From the NCBI GenBank assembly GCA_016219985.1, contig JACRJO010000018.1, positions 62,001 through 126,000 of the forward strand: 64,000 bases of DNA, written 5' to 3'. Numbering within the stretch: the first letter of the stretch is position 1; each line of letters begins with the position of its first letter. Below, in pieces: positions 51,081 through 60,597 of this stretch. This stretch comes from Sphingobacteriales bacterium. Its GTDB lineage: Bacteria; Bacteroidota; Bacteroidia; Chitinophagales; Chitinophagaceae. A model generated the notes under the pieces. The model was given only the letters and a program-made list of their open reading frames with translations, was not told where the DNA came from and searched no databases. The position numbers and the translations under genes are program-made.

Positions 51081-52412
51081 ATGAAAAAAATGACTCCCCT
51101 CATCCTCCTTCTTGCCCTGGCGCTATCTGCCCGGTCACAGTCAGGACGAATCAGGATCTCCTTTGTTGGGTTTGACTGTTACCGGGAAACCTGGGACGAC
51201 ATACTGCAATCAGACGGCAAGGGCGATGAAGTGTATTTTAATTTTGGTTTCAACCTTGCCGGCAGGAACGGCAATACCAAACTTACCTATGAAAAAAGGA
51301 CTAACGTATATGGCGATGCCACCGGTCCTTTCTCCAACCGGATCAGCGCCGGAAGCTGTGTGGATTTATTCGGGGGCGCCCGGGGCGGTATCAGGGCAGG
51401 CGATAATTACCGCTGCAATGATATTGTCGGGGAATACGATATGGCCGATGGTGATATACTGACGGTATTCCCCACCGCCTGGGAATATGACCCGATCGCG
51501 GACAACCGGAATTCCTTTACCAGTACCATGAGTGGTTTTTATAATTCGCTTAATCAGAAAATCGGGCCCATCATGCTGGGGTTTAATGTCCTGACCGGCA
51601 ACCTGGGTGCAGTCGTATTCCAGGGCGCCACGATGGGTCTTCAGAAAATCATCAGGGCCGGTGGCGACCAGGGCGAGCTGGGCAAACCCGGTACCCGGCC
51701 CATTGGTATGGAAAAATATGGAGACTTCTCTCCCAAATTCCTGGCCCTGAATACACCCAACCTGGTCACGATCGCCAACAGTAATATGGGTTTTGGCCAG
51801 GGTGTCATCGCTGTAAATTATGATGAAGAGGCCGTGGGAAACAGCCGTGATCACGGGAATTACACCCTGTTGATAAAAGTAGAGTTCTTCCCCAACCCCG
51901 CTGCCAATACAGCCCCGCCTCCGGCGCCCAGGAACGGATCTGCTCCTCCCCCTCCGCCACCGGCCCCCAGGACCGGGAATACTCCGCCGCCGCCACCGCC
52001 ACCTGCTCCCCGTAATGGAAATATTCCCCCGCCACCCCCGCCCGCCACTGCCGGAAATAATACTGTTGCCGGTAATTACCGCAAGGCCGGCGGACCAGGT
52101 ATGAATACGGGTTTCTCTATTGCAGGCAAATGGACCGGCACCTATGGTAACGGGGCCAGCAATACGCCCAATTATTATTGCTTCCAGTTGAATGCAGACG
52201 GCAGCATGCAGGTGCTGAATCCGAATGGGAATGTGATAGCAAGCGGGAATTACACGTTCGTAAATAACCAGCTGACCGGTCAATATACCTATAACGGCTC
52301 CGGGACTTTCTCCGTCAGCGCTACCCTCGATACTAATGGCAGCCTGAATGGTACCTGGGGCAGTGGCAGCAATGTACAGGGCGGCGGAAAATGGGTAATG
52401 ACAAAACGCTGA
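51081..52412 (+). CDS. Secreted protein with poly-proline linker and C-terminal beta domain, unknown
   Basis: The 443-residue protein has a Sec signal (LILLLALALSARSQ), an N-terminal domain of about 250 residues with no recognised family (RIRISFVGFDCYRETWDDIL, GDEVYFNFGF, GDILTVFPTAWEYDP), then a linker of three near-identical Pro blocks of six or seven prolines separated by APRNGN-type spacers (about residues 275-325), and a Gly/Asn-rich beta domain of lipocalin-like look (GKWTGTYGNG to GGGKWVMTKR). The linker suggests spanning a wall or crowded surface. First gene of the secreted run. Confidence 0.7.
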   Translation: MKKMTPLILLLALALSARSQSGRIRISFVGFDCYRETWDDILQSDGKGDEVYFNFGFNLAGRNGNTKLTYEKRTNVYGDATGPFSNRISAGSCVDLFGGARGGIRAGDNYRCNDIVGEYDMADGDILTVFPTAWEYDPIADNRNSFTSTMSGFYNSLNQKIGPIMLGFNVLTGNLGAVVFQGATMGLQKIIRAGGDQGELGKPGTRPIGMEKYGDFSPKFLALNTPNLVTIANSNMGFGQGVIAVNYDEEAVGNSRDHGNYTLLIKVEFFPNPAANTAPPPAPRNGSAPPPPPPAPRTGNTPPPPPPPAPRNGNIPPPPPPATAGNNTVAGNYRKAGGPGMNTGFSIAGKWTGTYGNGASNTPNYYCFQLNADGSMQVLNPNGNVIASGNYTFVNNQLTGQYTYNGSGTFSVSATLDTNGSLNGTWGSGSNVQGGGKWVMTKR

Positions 52413-52523
52413 ACATTTTTTTAACCTGAAACTGCGGGCCTGCGTTAACGGTAATTCCCTTACCTGCAGGATCAAAACCGGAGAGCGCCGGCCCGCTCAT
52501 TTTTACAGGACAAAACCATCAAA

Positions 52524-54845
52524 ATGAAAAAACTCGGCTTCCTTTTATTCTGCCTGCTCCTCGCCGGATTAGTGACAGAAGCCCAACCGGGCAAAAAACC
52601 AAAGAACCAGCCCGCGGCCCAACCCGACATGAATAAGCTGCTGGAAGAAGCCATGAAAACCGAAGGCATGAGCAAGGAAGAGCAGGAAGAAATGAAGAAA
52701 ATGATGAAGGGAGTGATGCCGGCAATGGAAGAACACAATAATACGACCGCTGATTACCCGGAATTCAGCAATAACCGGGACCTGGTTCCCCGGAAGAATC
52801 CGGCCAAAATCAATGCAGCAAAAAAGAAAATACTTTCACAACCTGAAATAAGCGGCTATGCAGCTTCCCTCTGCAATAAAATCCTGGCAAAAGCGGATGC
52901 CGCTGAATCCGCACTGATCAAGAAAGTGCTGGCCCAATCCCCCAATGCCCGGGATCTCGCAGCCGCTGCTGTACTGGCGATGCAGCAGGGTCATCCTGAA
53001 CTGGCGATGGCATTAAGTATGAAAGCCGTGCAGGCGGAACCGGCTAACCCGGTTTACCAGAACAATATGGCTTCCCTGCTCGCACAGTATGGATTCCCGG
53101 AACTGGCCATACCGGTATTGCAGAAACTGCGGAATGAATACCCTCTCAACAGCACCGTGCTGAATAACCTGGGACAGGCCTGGTTTGGTTTGGGTGAAAC
53201 AGACAGTGCAAATACCCTGCTGAAAAAGGCGGGCGGCCTCAATCCCTACCATCCTGAAGTAAAACAAACGGAGGGCGTGATAGAAGAAACAAAAGGCAAC
53301 CCCGAAAAAGCGGCCGGGGCGTATAAGCAGTCACTCGAAAACGTGGTAAATCCCTTTACAGAGCAACTGCTAAAGAACAGCAATAATCCCGGCAGTATCA
53401 ATAACCTCGATTTTGAAAAAATTAAACGGAGCATCACGATCCATGAATTCTTTCCTAAAAACTGGATCTACCTGCCCGAATTAGAAAACAGTGTAAACAG
53501 TTATGAATCCAATGCAGCGATCATAAACGGGTACCAGGCCATGCTGGAAAAACTGGATGATAAAATTGAGAAGCTGGAAGAGGCCGCCAACCGCGAATTA
53601 GACGACCTGATGAAAGAGGGGGAAACTGAATTTGCCAAAAAAATGATGGAGGAATCCATTGCCGGTCTTAGCATGATGAGCCGGCCGGCCACCACCGTTA
53701 TGATGGTGCTGCAGGCCTGGCTGCAACAATGGACCCGTGACTACCAGACAAGGCTGCAGGAGCTCAGAGAAAGAATCAACAGGAAGAGGATTGAAATGAC
53801 TACCTTCAGTAATAACGACAAATGCCCTGATTTCGACCGGAAACACAACGACTTCATGCAATATGCCAACCCGGTGATCCGGAAATTTCATACGGAAAAG
53901 ATCGAGGAATTCCGTACCTGGCTGAATGCTTTTTGCACCTGGAGATGGTATATCGTGGGAGACCCGAAGAACAGTTCCCTTGCCGCCTGTATTGGCTGGA
54001 CAGCCGCTCTGTCCAATTTGTATGAATCCGCCGTTTCCGATATGGTCAATTATGCTAAATCCTGTGTGAAGCAGAACGGCAACGGGAGCAACGCGGTGAC
54101 GGGGCCCGAAGTACCCAATTTCACCTGCCCGGTTGTAGTCAGCATTCCCGCCGGAACCGAATGGACGGAGCTCAGCAATGCCAGCAAAGATTTTAACAAG
54201 AATAATTACGGTATCAAAAAAACAAATAAACCGGTGCCCAATCTTACCACCAGTTATGCTGCCGGCAACGGTATCGGGGAACCGGGCAAATCTCCTTTTG
54301 TAAAAATGGCCAATGGCAGCGTCACCGCCGGAATGAACAACCAGGCAGAGGAGCCACTGGCCCCCCTGGGCAAGATTCCAAACCCGGACGATCCGGCCCC
54401 CCTGCCCACCCTGACGGAGATCATTAAACGAAATGTGGAGAAACAATTGCTGAACAAATACCGGACTTCCAATTGCAACCAGCCGCCCAAAAAGAAAAAA
54501 ATAAAATTCGAGGTATCCCTCGGCGAACTGGTGCTGGAAGGTCCCATGCCGGTAAAGGAAAGGCAGACGGAAAGTGGTTATGAAATCGAGTACGAGGATG
54601 GATCGGCAGACTTTATCATGGAAGATGGTTCGATCCTTCACCTCGAGGCGCCCAACACCTATACCGTAGTGGAGGGCGAACCCAAAGCAAGCGTTACCCG
54701 TAAACCGCCAAACCCGGCAGACAAAGTCATTCCTCCCCTGAAAGAATTCCAGGAAAGTTATAATAAGAACGGCCTGGTGCCCAGCATCAGCAGCGGGCTT
54801 CAGTCACCAGGAATATTCGATTATTTAAAAAACATTTTTAACTGA
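52524..54845 (+). CDS. Large secreted TPR-containing protein, unknown
   Basis: The 773-residue product has a Sec signal (LLFCLLLAGLVTEAQ), a Met/Glu/Lys-rich helical segment (about residues 35-75), TPR-like helices (about 130-270, including YQNNMASLLAQYGFPELAI and VLNNLGQAWFGLGETDSA), a long coiled coil (MLEKLDDKIEKLEEAANREL near 335), a Cys-containing helical part (NDKCPDFD, NAFCTWRW, ASCIGWT-like AACIGW) and a C-terminal strand-rich end (KIKFEVSLGELVLEG). No catalytic motif is seen. It lies 6 bases before the next gene. Confidence 0.65.
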   Translation: MKKLGFLLFCLLLAGLVTEAQPGKKPKNQPAAQPDMNKLLEEAMKTEGMSKEEQEEMKKMMKGVMPAMEEHNNTTADYPEFSNNRDLVPRKNPAKINAAKKKILSQPEISGYAASLCNKILAKADAAESALIKKVLAQSPNARDLAAAAVLAMQQGHPELAMALSMKAVQAEPANPVYQNNMASLLAQYGFPELAIPVLQKLRNEYPLNSTVLNNLGQAWFGLGETDSANTLLKKAGGLNPYHPEVKQTEGVIEETKGNPEKAAGAYKQSLENVVNPFTEQLLKNSNNPGSINNLDFEKIKRSITIHEFFPKNWIYLPELENSVNSYESNAAIINGYQAMLEKLDDKIEKLEEAANRELDDLMKEGETEFAKKMMEESIAGLSMMSRPATTVMMVLQAWLQQWTRDYQTRLQELRERINRKRIEMTTFSNNDKCPDFDRKHNDFMQYANPVIRKFHTEKIEEFRTWLNAFCTWRWYIVGDPKNSSLAACIGWTAALSNLYESAVSDMVNYAKSCVKQNGNGSNAVTGPEVPNFTCPVVVSIPAGTEWTELSNASKDFNKNNYGIKKTNKPVPNLTTSYAAGNGIGEPGKSPFVKMANGSVTAGMNNQAEEPLAPLGKIPNPDDPAPLPTLTEIIKRNVEKQLLNKYRTSNCNQPPKKKKIKFEVSLGELVLEGPMPVKERQTESGYEIEYEDGSADFIMEDGSILHLEAPNTYTVVEGEPKASVTRKPPNPADKVIPPLKEFQESYNKNGLVPSISSGLQSPGIFDYLKNIFN

Positions 54846-54851
54846 TCTGTT

Positions 54852-55844
54852 ATGAAAAGAAAAACGATTACCACATTCACCGTTTTAAGCGGCCTCCTGT
54901 TAACCGCCTTTACGTTTGCGGATGACATTATCAAAAAACTGGGAATGGAACATTCCAATGCGCAGTATTATATCCTGGGCAACCTGCTGGGAAACTTCAG
55001 CAGCGGGGAAATGGAGGAAGACAACGGGTCCGGCGAAAATGAATCCGTATACCAGCAGGCCGAATCCTTCAAACTGCCCTATGCCCGGTTGCTGCCTTCC
55101 GTCATCAGCGGCGATAAAGCAGGTGCCGCTAAGGAACTCTGTGCTTATATAAAACAATATGTCAACAGCCAGGATTTTGCGGATGCATACAACAAGAGAA
55201 GGGAGTCCGCCAAACCCGGCAGCGAACCCTGGAGACCGGATGCTGAAACGATTCAATCCCAGAAAAAAAGTCTTAAGCAACAGGAAGCGCAGCTGGCACA
55301 GTATAAAAAGAATAAACAATTGCCGGCTTCCACCCTGGATGCCATGGAGAAAAGCCTCGTCAGCCAGAAAAAACAACTGGCGCAATGGGAAGACCCGCAT
55401 CCCAACCAGACCCGCTGGGAAAAAAATTACCCTGCCGATCCGACCCCGATTGTTCGTAGTAAACTGCAGGAATACCTCGCCCTGGTGGCCACCGTTGATT
55501 TCACTGCACAACTGACTGAACCGGATAAATACAAAATCAAAAAATTTATCAATCCCCTTTACGAAAAAAAATCCCTGAAATGGAAAGCCTGTTACCGGGC
55601 CGGGAAAGAAGTGAATGAGGTGGTAACCGCCTTTGTCAAAGAATGGCTGAAAGGAGAAATCATCACATCCGTTAAAGAAAAAATGCCGGATTACAAGAAT
55701 GCCGGGGCCGGCTCCCCGGCCAGCAATACACCCGATACACCGGTAACGACAGGTTCTGCTGACAGCAAAACGGATCCTGCCGCCAAACCAGTGAAAGAAA
55801 AAAAGTCCCTCCTGAATAAACTTAAAAAAGTAACCGGGTTTTGA
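54852..55844 (+). CDS. Secreted coiled-coil protein, unknown
   Basis: A 330-residue protein with a signal-like start (TVLSGLLLTAFTFADD). The middle has a Gln/Lys-rich coiled coil (SQKKSLKQQEAQLAQYKKN, KSLVSQKKQLAQWE, about residues 135-185), and the tail is a Ser/Thr/Pro/Lys-rich low-complexity region ending KKSLLNKLKKVTGF. No known domain. It follows the TPR protein gene after 6 bases and precedes the next gene after 29, so these are one transcription unit. Confidence 0.62.
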   Translation: MKRKTITTFTVLSGLLLTAFTFADDIIKKLGMEHSNAQYYILGNLLGNFSSGEMEEDNGSGENESVYQQAESFKLPYARLLPSVISGDKAGAAKELCAYIKQYVNSQDFADAYNKRRESAKPGSEPWRPDAETIQSQKKSLKQQEAQLAQYKKNKQLPASTLDAMEKSLVSQKKQLAQWEDPHPNQTRWEKNYPADPTPIVRSKLQEYLALVATVDFTAQLTEPDKYKIKKFINPLYEKKSLKWKACYRAGKEVNEVVTAFVKEWLKGEIITSVKEKMPDYKNAGAGSPASNTPDTPVTTGSADSKTDPAAKPVKEKKSLLNKLKKVTGF

Positions 55845-55873
55845 AGGGGCCCTGTTTATTCAAAAAAAATTAT

Positions 55874-57685
55874 ATGAAAAAGCTACTGCCGGCCTGTCTT
55901 CTTCTATGCTGCGTTTCAACGGGATCCGCACAGAATGATTATAAAGACCAGTACCTGGGATGGATCAAAATGGTAAAGCCCAATGACCCGGTCAAACCCG
56001 TCCAGTATGACAACCGGGTATTTACCGCCGGCCAGCTTTCCATATCCAACCTGTTCACTAACTGGATACAGGCCAGCTATACCCCGAAGGGCGGGCTCGG
56101 TGGCGTGTATAAGACATCCAACGAAAAACTCAGTCCCTATAACCAAAATACCAAATCCCTGCACCCCTATTACGGAGCTTCCTTGCCCACTTATCTTTTC
56201 CTGAAAAAAAAACCGGGCGGTGGCTGGACCCCGGAGAATAACCTTGGCCTCTTCCTCCTGGTGGAAGCCAACGGCTTGCTGGGCGATTATGTGGACCTGA
56301 TCAGTTCGCCGGAACAATATTATTTCTACATCCCCGGCAAAAACGGGTACGAAGAATACGATAAACAACAAAACACTTTCCTCGGATTTGACAAACACCC
56401 GGCTTTCAGTAAGTATATTCATTTTTACCAGTCCGGGGGGATCCGGTACCAGGCCCAGTACATCGTGCTCCTGAGCCGGAACAATGAACTTCCCTATATA
56501 CAAATCACCAAGGGCGAATTCCTGGAACAATTAGAAAAAGCTATTAAAAAGGATTTCGCGGCAAGACAGGAAAAGATCAATAAGGATTACGGGGAAGAAT
56601 CACGCAAAAAATATTTCCGCGACTACGAAAAAGCAGCTTACGACAAACGGATGAATGCGTACGACAAACTGAAAGAAAAATATAAAAACCGGTTACAGGA
56701 AAAAGCGGCCATCTATACCGAGCAGCCCGGCATCCACCTGGAGAACCAACCGGATATATTTGAAGGGGAAGCCGGCAACCAGCGTTCCTTCCCGGTGTAC
56801 AAATATGATCCCGTCAAAATTGCTTTAACAAAATCAGACCGCCCGCAATGGATCCGGATCAACTGGGGAGGCAGCAGCATGAATGATCCCGTATTTAAGC
56901 ACATGCACGCTTCCCTGCTCAACAACCTGGATATTGATTATATCTACAACTATTTCTTCGACCCCGAAAAGGTAAAGGGAAAACCCTATCAGCCATTGCG
57001 CCCGCCCGTAACGGAGGAAAAGCCGGACGTACAGGCAGTCTCCGGGAATACCAGGAAAGCGCAGGCAGATCCGTCGGTCCTGCTCTATGAAGATTTTTCT
57101 AATACAGCCACGGGCAAAACACCGGTCAGCTGGATATCGGACCTGAACAGCCTGGGACAGGGAGTCCAGGTGGAAACCGTTTCCGGGCAAACCGGGAACT
57201 GGGCAGTCCTGAAAGGAAATAAAATAACCCTGCGGAATAAACTGCAGTTGCCGGGTAACTTCCTGTTCAGCCTGGAAGTGGCGGTTCCCCAAAATTTTAC
57301 CTGGGGGGCTAAAAGGCTGGTGATAAAACTGGGCACCGATAAATCATCCCTGCTGGTAAATATGAAGCCGGGTTTTGATGGCAATCCCGGTTTCCTGTTC
57401 ACCGGGCCTGATCAGTATGGTTCAGACATTCTCACAAGTTCAAGAGCACCTGAAGTTCCCGTCCCCGGCTTTTCCAATAACAAGCCCTTTAATAAATTCC
57501 TCCTGCAGATCCGCAAAAACGGCCGCTCGCTGGAACTCCTCATCAACCAGCAACAGGCCCTGCTGATCAATGACGCCTTTGTTGTTCCGGATGCGGGTAT
57601 CCGGGGAATAGAAATCTCCCATTCCCGCAGCGACAGCGAAACCGAAAAATACTATATCAGCCATATCAAAATCGAGAAAAAATAA
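55874..57685 (+). CDS. Secreted protein with C-terminal jelly-roll-like domain, unknown
   Basis: The 603-residue protein starts at ATG 55874 with a Sec signal (LLPACLLLCCVSTGSAQ). Residues about 20-380 have no recognised family (with a Lys/Glu-rich helix near 225-285). From about 405 to the end the pattern resembles LamG/concanavalin-like sandwiches: LLYEDFSNTATGKTPVSW, GQTGNWAVLKG, LPGNFLFSLEVAVP, LLQIRKNGRSLELLIN and RGIEISHSRSDSE. That suggests glycan or protein binding at the surface. The next gene starts one base after the stop codon. Confidence 0.65.
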   Translation: MKKLLPACLLLCCVSTGSAQNDYKDQYLGWIKMVKPNDPVKPVQYDNRVFTAGQLSISNLFTNWIQASYTPKGGLGGVYKTSNEKLSPYNQNTKSLHPYYGASLPTYLFLKKKPGGGWTPENNLGLFLLVEANGLLGDYVDLISSPEQYYFYIPGKNGYEEYDKQQNTFLGFDKHPAFSKYIHFYQSGGIRYQAQYIVLLSRNNELPYIQITKGEFLEQLEKAIKKDFAARQEKINKDYGEESRKKYFRDYEKAAYDKRMNAYDKLKEKYKNRLQEKAAIYTEQPGIHLENQPDIFEGEAGNQRSFPVYKYDPVKIALTKSDRPQWIRINWGGSSMNDPVFKHMHASLLNNLDIDYIYNYFFDPEKVKGKPYQPLRPPVTEEKPDVQAVSGNTRKAQADPSVLLYEDFSNTATGKTPVSWISDLNSLGQGVQVETVSGQTGNWAVLKGNKITLRNKLQLPGNFLFSLEVAVPQNFTWGAKRLVIKLGTDKSSLLVNMKPGFDGNPGFLFTGPDQYGSDILTSSRAPEVPVPGFSNNKPFNKFLLQIRKNGRSLELLINQQQALLINDAFVVPDAGIRGIEISHSRSDSETEKYYISHIKIEKK

Positions 57686-57686
57686 T

Positions 57687-58844
57687 ATGAAACTCATCCT
57701 CTTCCTGTCCTTGCTCCTGCCGGCCATGCCTGCCCTCACGCAAAGTTGTAATGAGGCCCTGTTGCTGCAAAAAACCGGAACCTGGAAAAAGGGCATGCCC
57801 GGTTCGAGGGGAGGAACAGTTGCTGAGATTCAAAAAGAAAAAAAGACATTGGAAGCTATCCACAACATGGTAAAATCAGGATACACACCTATGGGACTGG
57901 AAGCCGGCTACCAGGAGGCCTTCCTCGCTGCTGACCCGGCCACCCCGGTAAACGGTTATTATTACAGCATCATTCCCCTGAATTATTACTGCGATGGCTA
58001 TGCCCTTAAAACTGCACACGAGTCATCCTCCTGGTTCCAGGTTGCGGCTAATTTTTTTGATGCGGAAATTTTCTCAACCCCGGACCTGTCCCAACTCAGT
58101 TCAGGCACGGGTTATCACTATATCCGGGATCTACCGGCAGAAAAAGAGGGCATTTTCATCTTTCCTGAAACTGATGCGTCTCTTGGTTTTGGCCTGAAAG
58201 GAAAAACATACCGGTGGCTGGTCACGTATGATAAACAACTTCCTTTCTCATTGGTAACCCGGAAGGAATTCCTCGAAACAAGAAAAAAGATACTGGCCAA
58301 TTCGCAGGTACAGACAGCGGCGGGGATAAAGGATCTGCTTAGTCAAAAAGAGATTGAGAAAAAATTTAAGGAGACCGAATACAAGAGTGCCCCTGAAAAA
58401 CTAAATAAATACCTGCGAATGGACTATGGGGTAATAAAAGAAAGATACGAAAAACAGCAGGCTGACCTGGCCAAAAACTATGCACCCGCTTTTGCCAAAA
58501 TTGAAGCAGCCCTGCAAGCCCCGGCAGCAGAAATGGCCCAACCGGCCATTGTTAAAAGCGATCCGCATGACCCGCTCTCCTACCTGTTCACGGACGATTC
58601 GGATCCTTTCGGTGAAGTACTGATCAAACCCAACCCGGGCTATTTTAATAAAAAATTGCCCCGGTCATACCCGCAGTTCTTCCTCATCACGCTGACAGGA
58701 AATCAAAAAGAGCCCGTTGCCGCTAAGTTCATCGCCGGTATACAGCAAGCTCTTCTTTTTCCGGCTTTGAAAGCTATGCTGGGAAAAGCCCCGGGTAATT
58801 CCGCTGTTCAAACCGGGACTTCAGCCAAATCGCTAATACCCTGA
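57687..58844 (+). CDS. Secreted protein of unknown function
   Basis: The 385-residue protein has a signal peptide (LILFLSLLLPAMPALTQ) and no recognised family. It has a helix at KEKKTLEAIHNMVKSGYTPMG, aromatic-rich strands (GYYYSIIPLNYYCDGYAL), a KEIEKKFKETEYKSAPEKL helix and a C-terminal repeat of charged residues. It begins one base after the previous stop, showing tight coupling. A hairpin without T run follows at 58865-58895. Confidence 0.6.
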   Translation: MKLILFLSLLLPAMPALTQSCNEALLLQKTGTWKKGMPGSRGGTVAEIQKEKKTLEAIHNMVKSGYTPMGLEAGYQEAFLAADPATPVNGYYYSIIPLNYYCDGYALKTAHESSSWFQVAANFFDAEIFSTPDLSQLSSGTGYHYIRDLPAEKEGIFIFPETDASLGFGLKGKTYRWLVTYDKQLPFSLVTRKEFLETRKKILANSQVQTAAGIKDLLSQKEIEKKFKETEYKSAPEKLNKYLRMDYGVIKERYEKQQADLAKNYAPAFAKIEAALQAPAAEMAQPAIVKSDPHDPLSYLFTDDSDPFGEVLIKPNPGYFNKKLPRSYPQFFLITLTGNQKEPVAAKFIAGIQQALLFPALKAMLGKAPGNSAVQTGTSAKSLIP

Positions 58845-58864
58845 TCGTTGCATCTGCAAAACAG

Positions 58865-58895
58865 GCCAGGCGGGGAAACCTGTCTGCAGCCTGGC
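58865..58895 (+). terminator. Hairpin in the gap of the secreted run, possible weak terminator
   Basis: GCCAGGC and GCCTGGC pair across 17 bases; TCCC/GGGA with CTGTTTTAC between them follow. No strict T run, so this may be an attenuator or mRNA-stability element. Confidence 0.35.
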
Positions 58896-58967
58896 ATAAT
58901 TCCCTGTTTTACGGGAGGGCGGCTAGGCTGAACAGGACTATTTTTATCAGGAATTCATAAAACCAGC

Positions 58968-60563
58968 ATGAAAAAACTAATTCTTCTCAGCTTGCTTTGG
59001 TTCCAGGTTTTGCTCCTCTTTGCCCAGCAGGAGACTTTTGATATTATCACGTACACGCTACCCCAGGACCCGGCTGGGGGCAGGTGGAAGAAAGAGATAA
59101 CGGGAAATATCACCAGTTTCACGGTTATTAATAAAAAAACCAATAGCTGGTGCCGGATTGGCATTATAAAAAGCACCCGCAGCAAGGGCAGTATTGAACA
59201 GGATTTTGACAGCGAATGGGAGGGATTGATCATCAAAAACTATAACCCGCCTGGTGCGCCACAGGTAAATGAAACACAGGAAGCAGACGGCTGGAAAATT
59301 AAAGCGGGTGCCGCTGCGTTTACGTTCAATAACGGTGATGCGATGGCCATGCTGACTACCATGAGCGGGTTTAACCGATGTGCGAGTATTGTTGCCACCA
59401 CCAACAGCCAGGAATTTATAAAAGATATTGAGGCCTTACTTGCATCTGTCCGATTAACCAAACCAGAACCGGGTACGGCAGTCATTGACGACACGAATCC
59501 TGTTATCGGCACCTGGGGGAAAAAAGGAAGTGTCAACCCCTCCTATCATGACGCATACGCCACTTCCATTGCCGGTTATTCCACCGATCAATACACATTT
59601 AACGCGAATGGCACTTATCATTTTGTGTCCAAAACCTTCGGCATGTCATACCCGAAGATATTATTGGTAAAAGAAAATGGCAGGTACGAGATCAGTGGCA
59701 CGGCCATTACGATCATCCCGCAAAATTCTGTACTGGAAGCATGGAGTAAGAAGGACAGTACAGATAATCTGGGCAGGCCCGCCGGTGGCGACAAATGGGG
59801 GAAGCTTTTATCCATTCAAAAAAGAAAGCTGGAAAAAATAACCTACCAGTTTACTAAACATTATTTTCCCGGCATACAAACCTGGAACCTTGTATTACAG
59901 GCTGCCGTAACAACAGAAAGAGATGGACCTCATAGCAGCAATACCACATTCAGTAACGCCTGGTACTACAGCCCCATCTCTCCCAATAACCCGCTGATTG
60001 AATTACCCAATGGGCAAAAAATAACCACAGAAGAAATTCAAAAGGAACCGGCACCGCAAGCAGCAATGAATAACAGCCCGGCTCCCCTGGGTACCTGGCT
60101 GAGCAGCGAAAGCGACAATTCAGCCTGGAGGGTAAATAATGGGGTAATGAGCAGCATTTCCCGGCAATACACATTTAACAAGGACGGCACCTATTTATTT
60201 TACTCCAAAACCTATGACCCCCTGGTGGAGAATATGCTGCTGGGCCGGGAATCGGGAACCTATAAAATCATCGCAGACCATATTTCGCTTTACCCGGTGA
60301 AAAGCACGCTGGAATCCTGGAGCAAAAAAAATGGCGGGGATGAGTGGGGCAAAAAAATAAATTCACAAACCCAGCCACCCGAAAAGGTCACCTATACGTT
60401 CACTAAAAAATATGCTGAAATAATGTCCCGCTGGGAACTCGTCCTCCAGACCCAAAACGAAACAAAAAGGGACGGGCACTTCAGCAGCAATGACGTGTTC
60501 ACAAACGCTTACTATTACAGCGCTGTTTCAGTTAACAATAAAGCGATCGTTTTGCCGGATTAA
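58968..60563 (+). CDS. Secreted protein with a shared N-terminal module and two lipocalin-like repeats
   Basis: The 531-residue protein has a signal peptide (LSLLWFQVLLLFAQ). Residues about 20-165 form a module also present in the next gene (FDIITYTLPQD, FDSEWEGLI, MLTTMSGFNRC, DIEALLASVRL). It is followed by two copies of a ~170-residue domain: GTWGKKGS with YTFNANGTYHF and LEAWSKK, then GTWLSSES with YTFNKDGTYLF and LESWSKK. Each copy ends in a conserved F-N/T-A-YYYS-stretch. The internal duplication is clear. Function unknown. Confidence 0.7.
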   Translation: MKKLILLSLLWFQVLLLFAQQETFDIITYTLPQDPAGGRWKKEITGNITSFTVINKKTNSWCRIGIIKSTRSKGSIEQDFDSEWEGLIIKNYNPPGAPQVNETQEADGWKIKAGAAAFTFNNGDAMAMLTTMSGFNRCASIVATTNSQEFIKDIEALLASVRLTKPEPGTAVIDDTNPVIGTWGKKGSVNPSYHDAYATSIAGYSTDQYTFNANGTYHFVSKTFGMSYPKILLVKENGRYEISGTAITIIPQNSVLEAWSKKDSTDNLGRPAGGDKWGKLLSIQKRKLEKITYQFTKHYFPGIQTWNLVLQAAVTTERDGPHSSNTTFSNAWYYSPISPNNPLIELPNGQKITTEEIQKEPAPQAAMNNSPAPLGTWLSSESDNSAWRVNNGVMSSISRQYTFNKDGTYLFYSKTYDPLVENMLLGRESGTYKIIADHISLYPVKSTLESWSKKNGGDEWGKKINSQTQPPEKVTYTFTKKYAEIMSRWELVLQTQNETKRDGHFSSNDVFTNAYYYSAVSVNNKAIVLPD

Positions 60564-60597
60564 CGCAGTAACTCCTGTTCATACAAAACACTACACA

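Noticed and set aside
51366..52475. 369-codon minus-strand frame antisense to the poly-Pro protein gene
   Set aside because: The frame is kept open by the Pro/Gly-rich codon bias of the sense gene, and its product is low-complexity without a domain.
53598..54641. 347-codon minus-strand frame antisense to the TPR protein gene
   Set aside because: No domain, no promoter and no start context; the sense frame has a signal peptide and TPRs.
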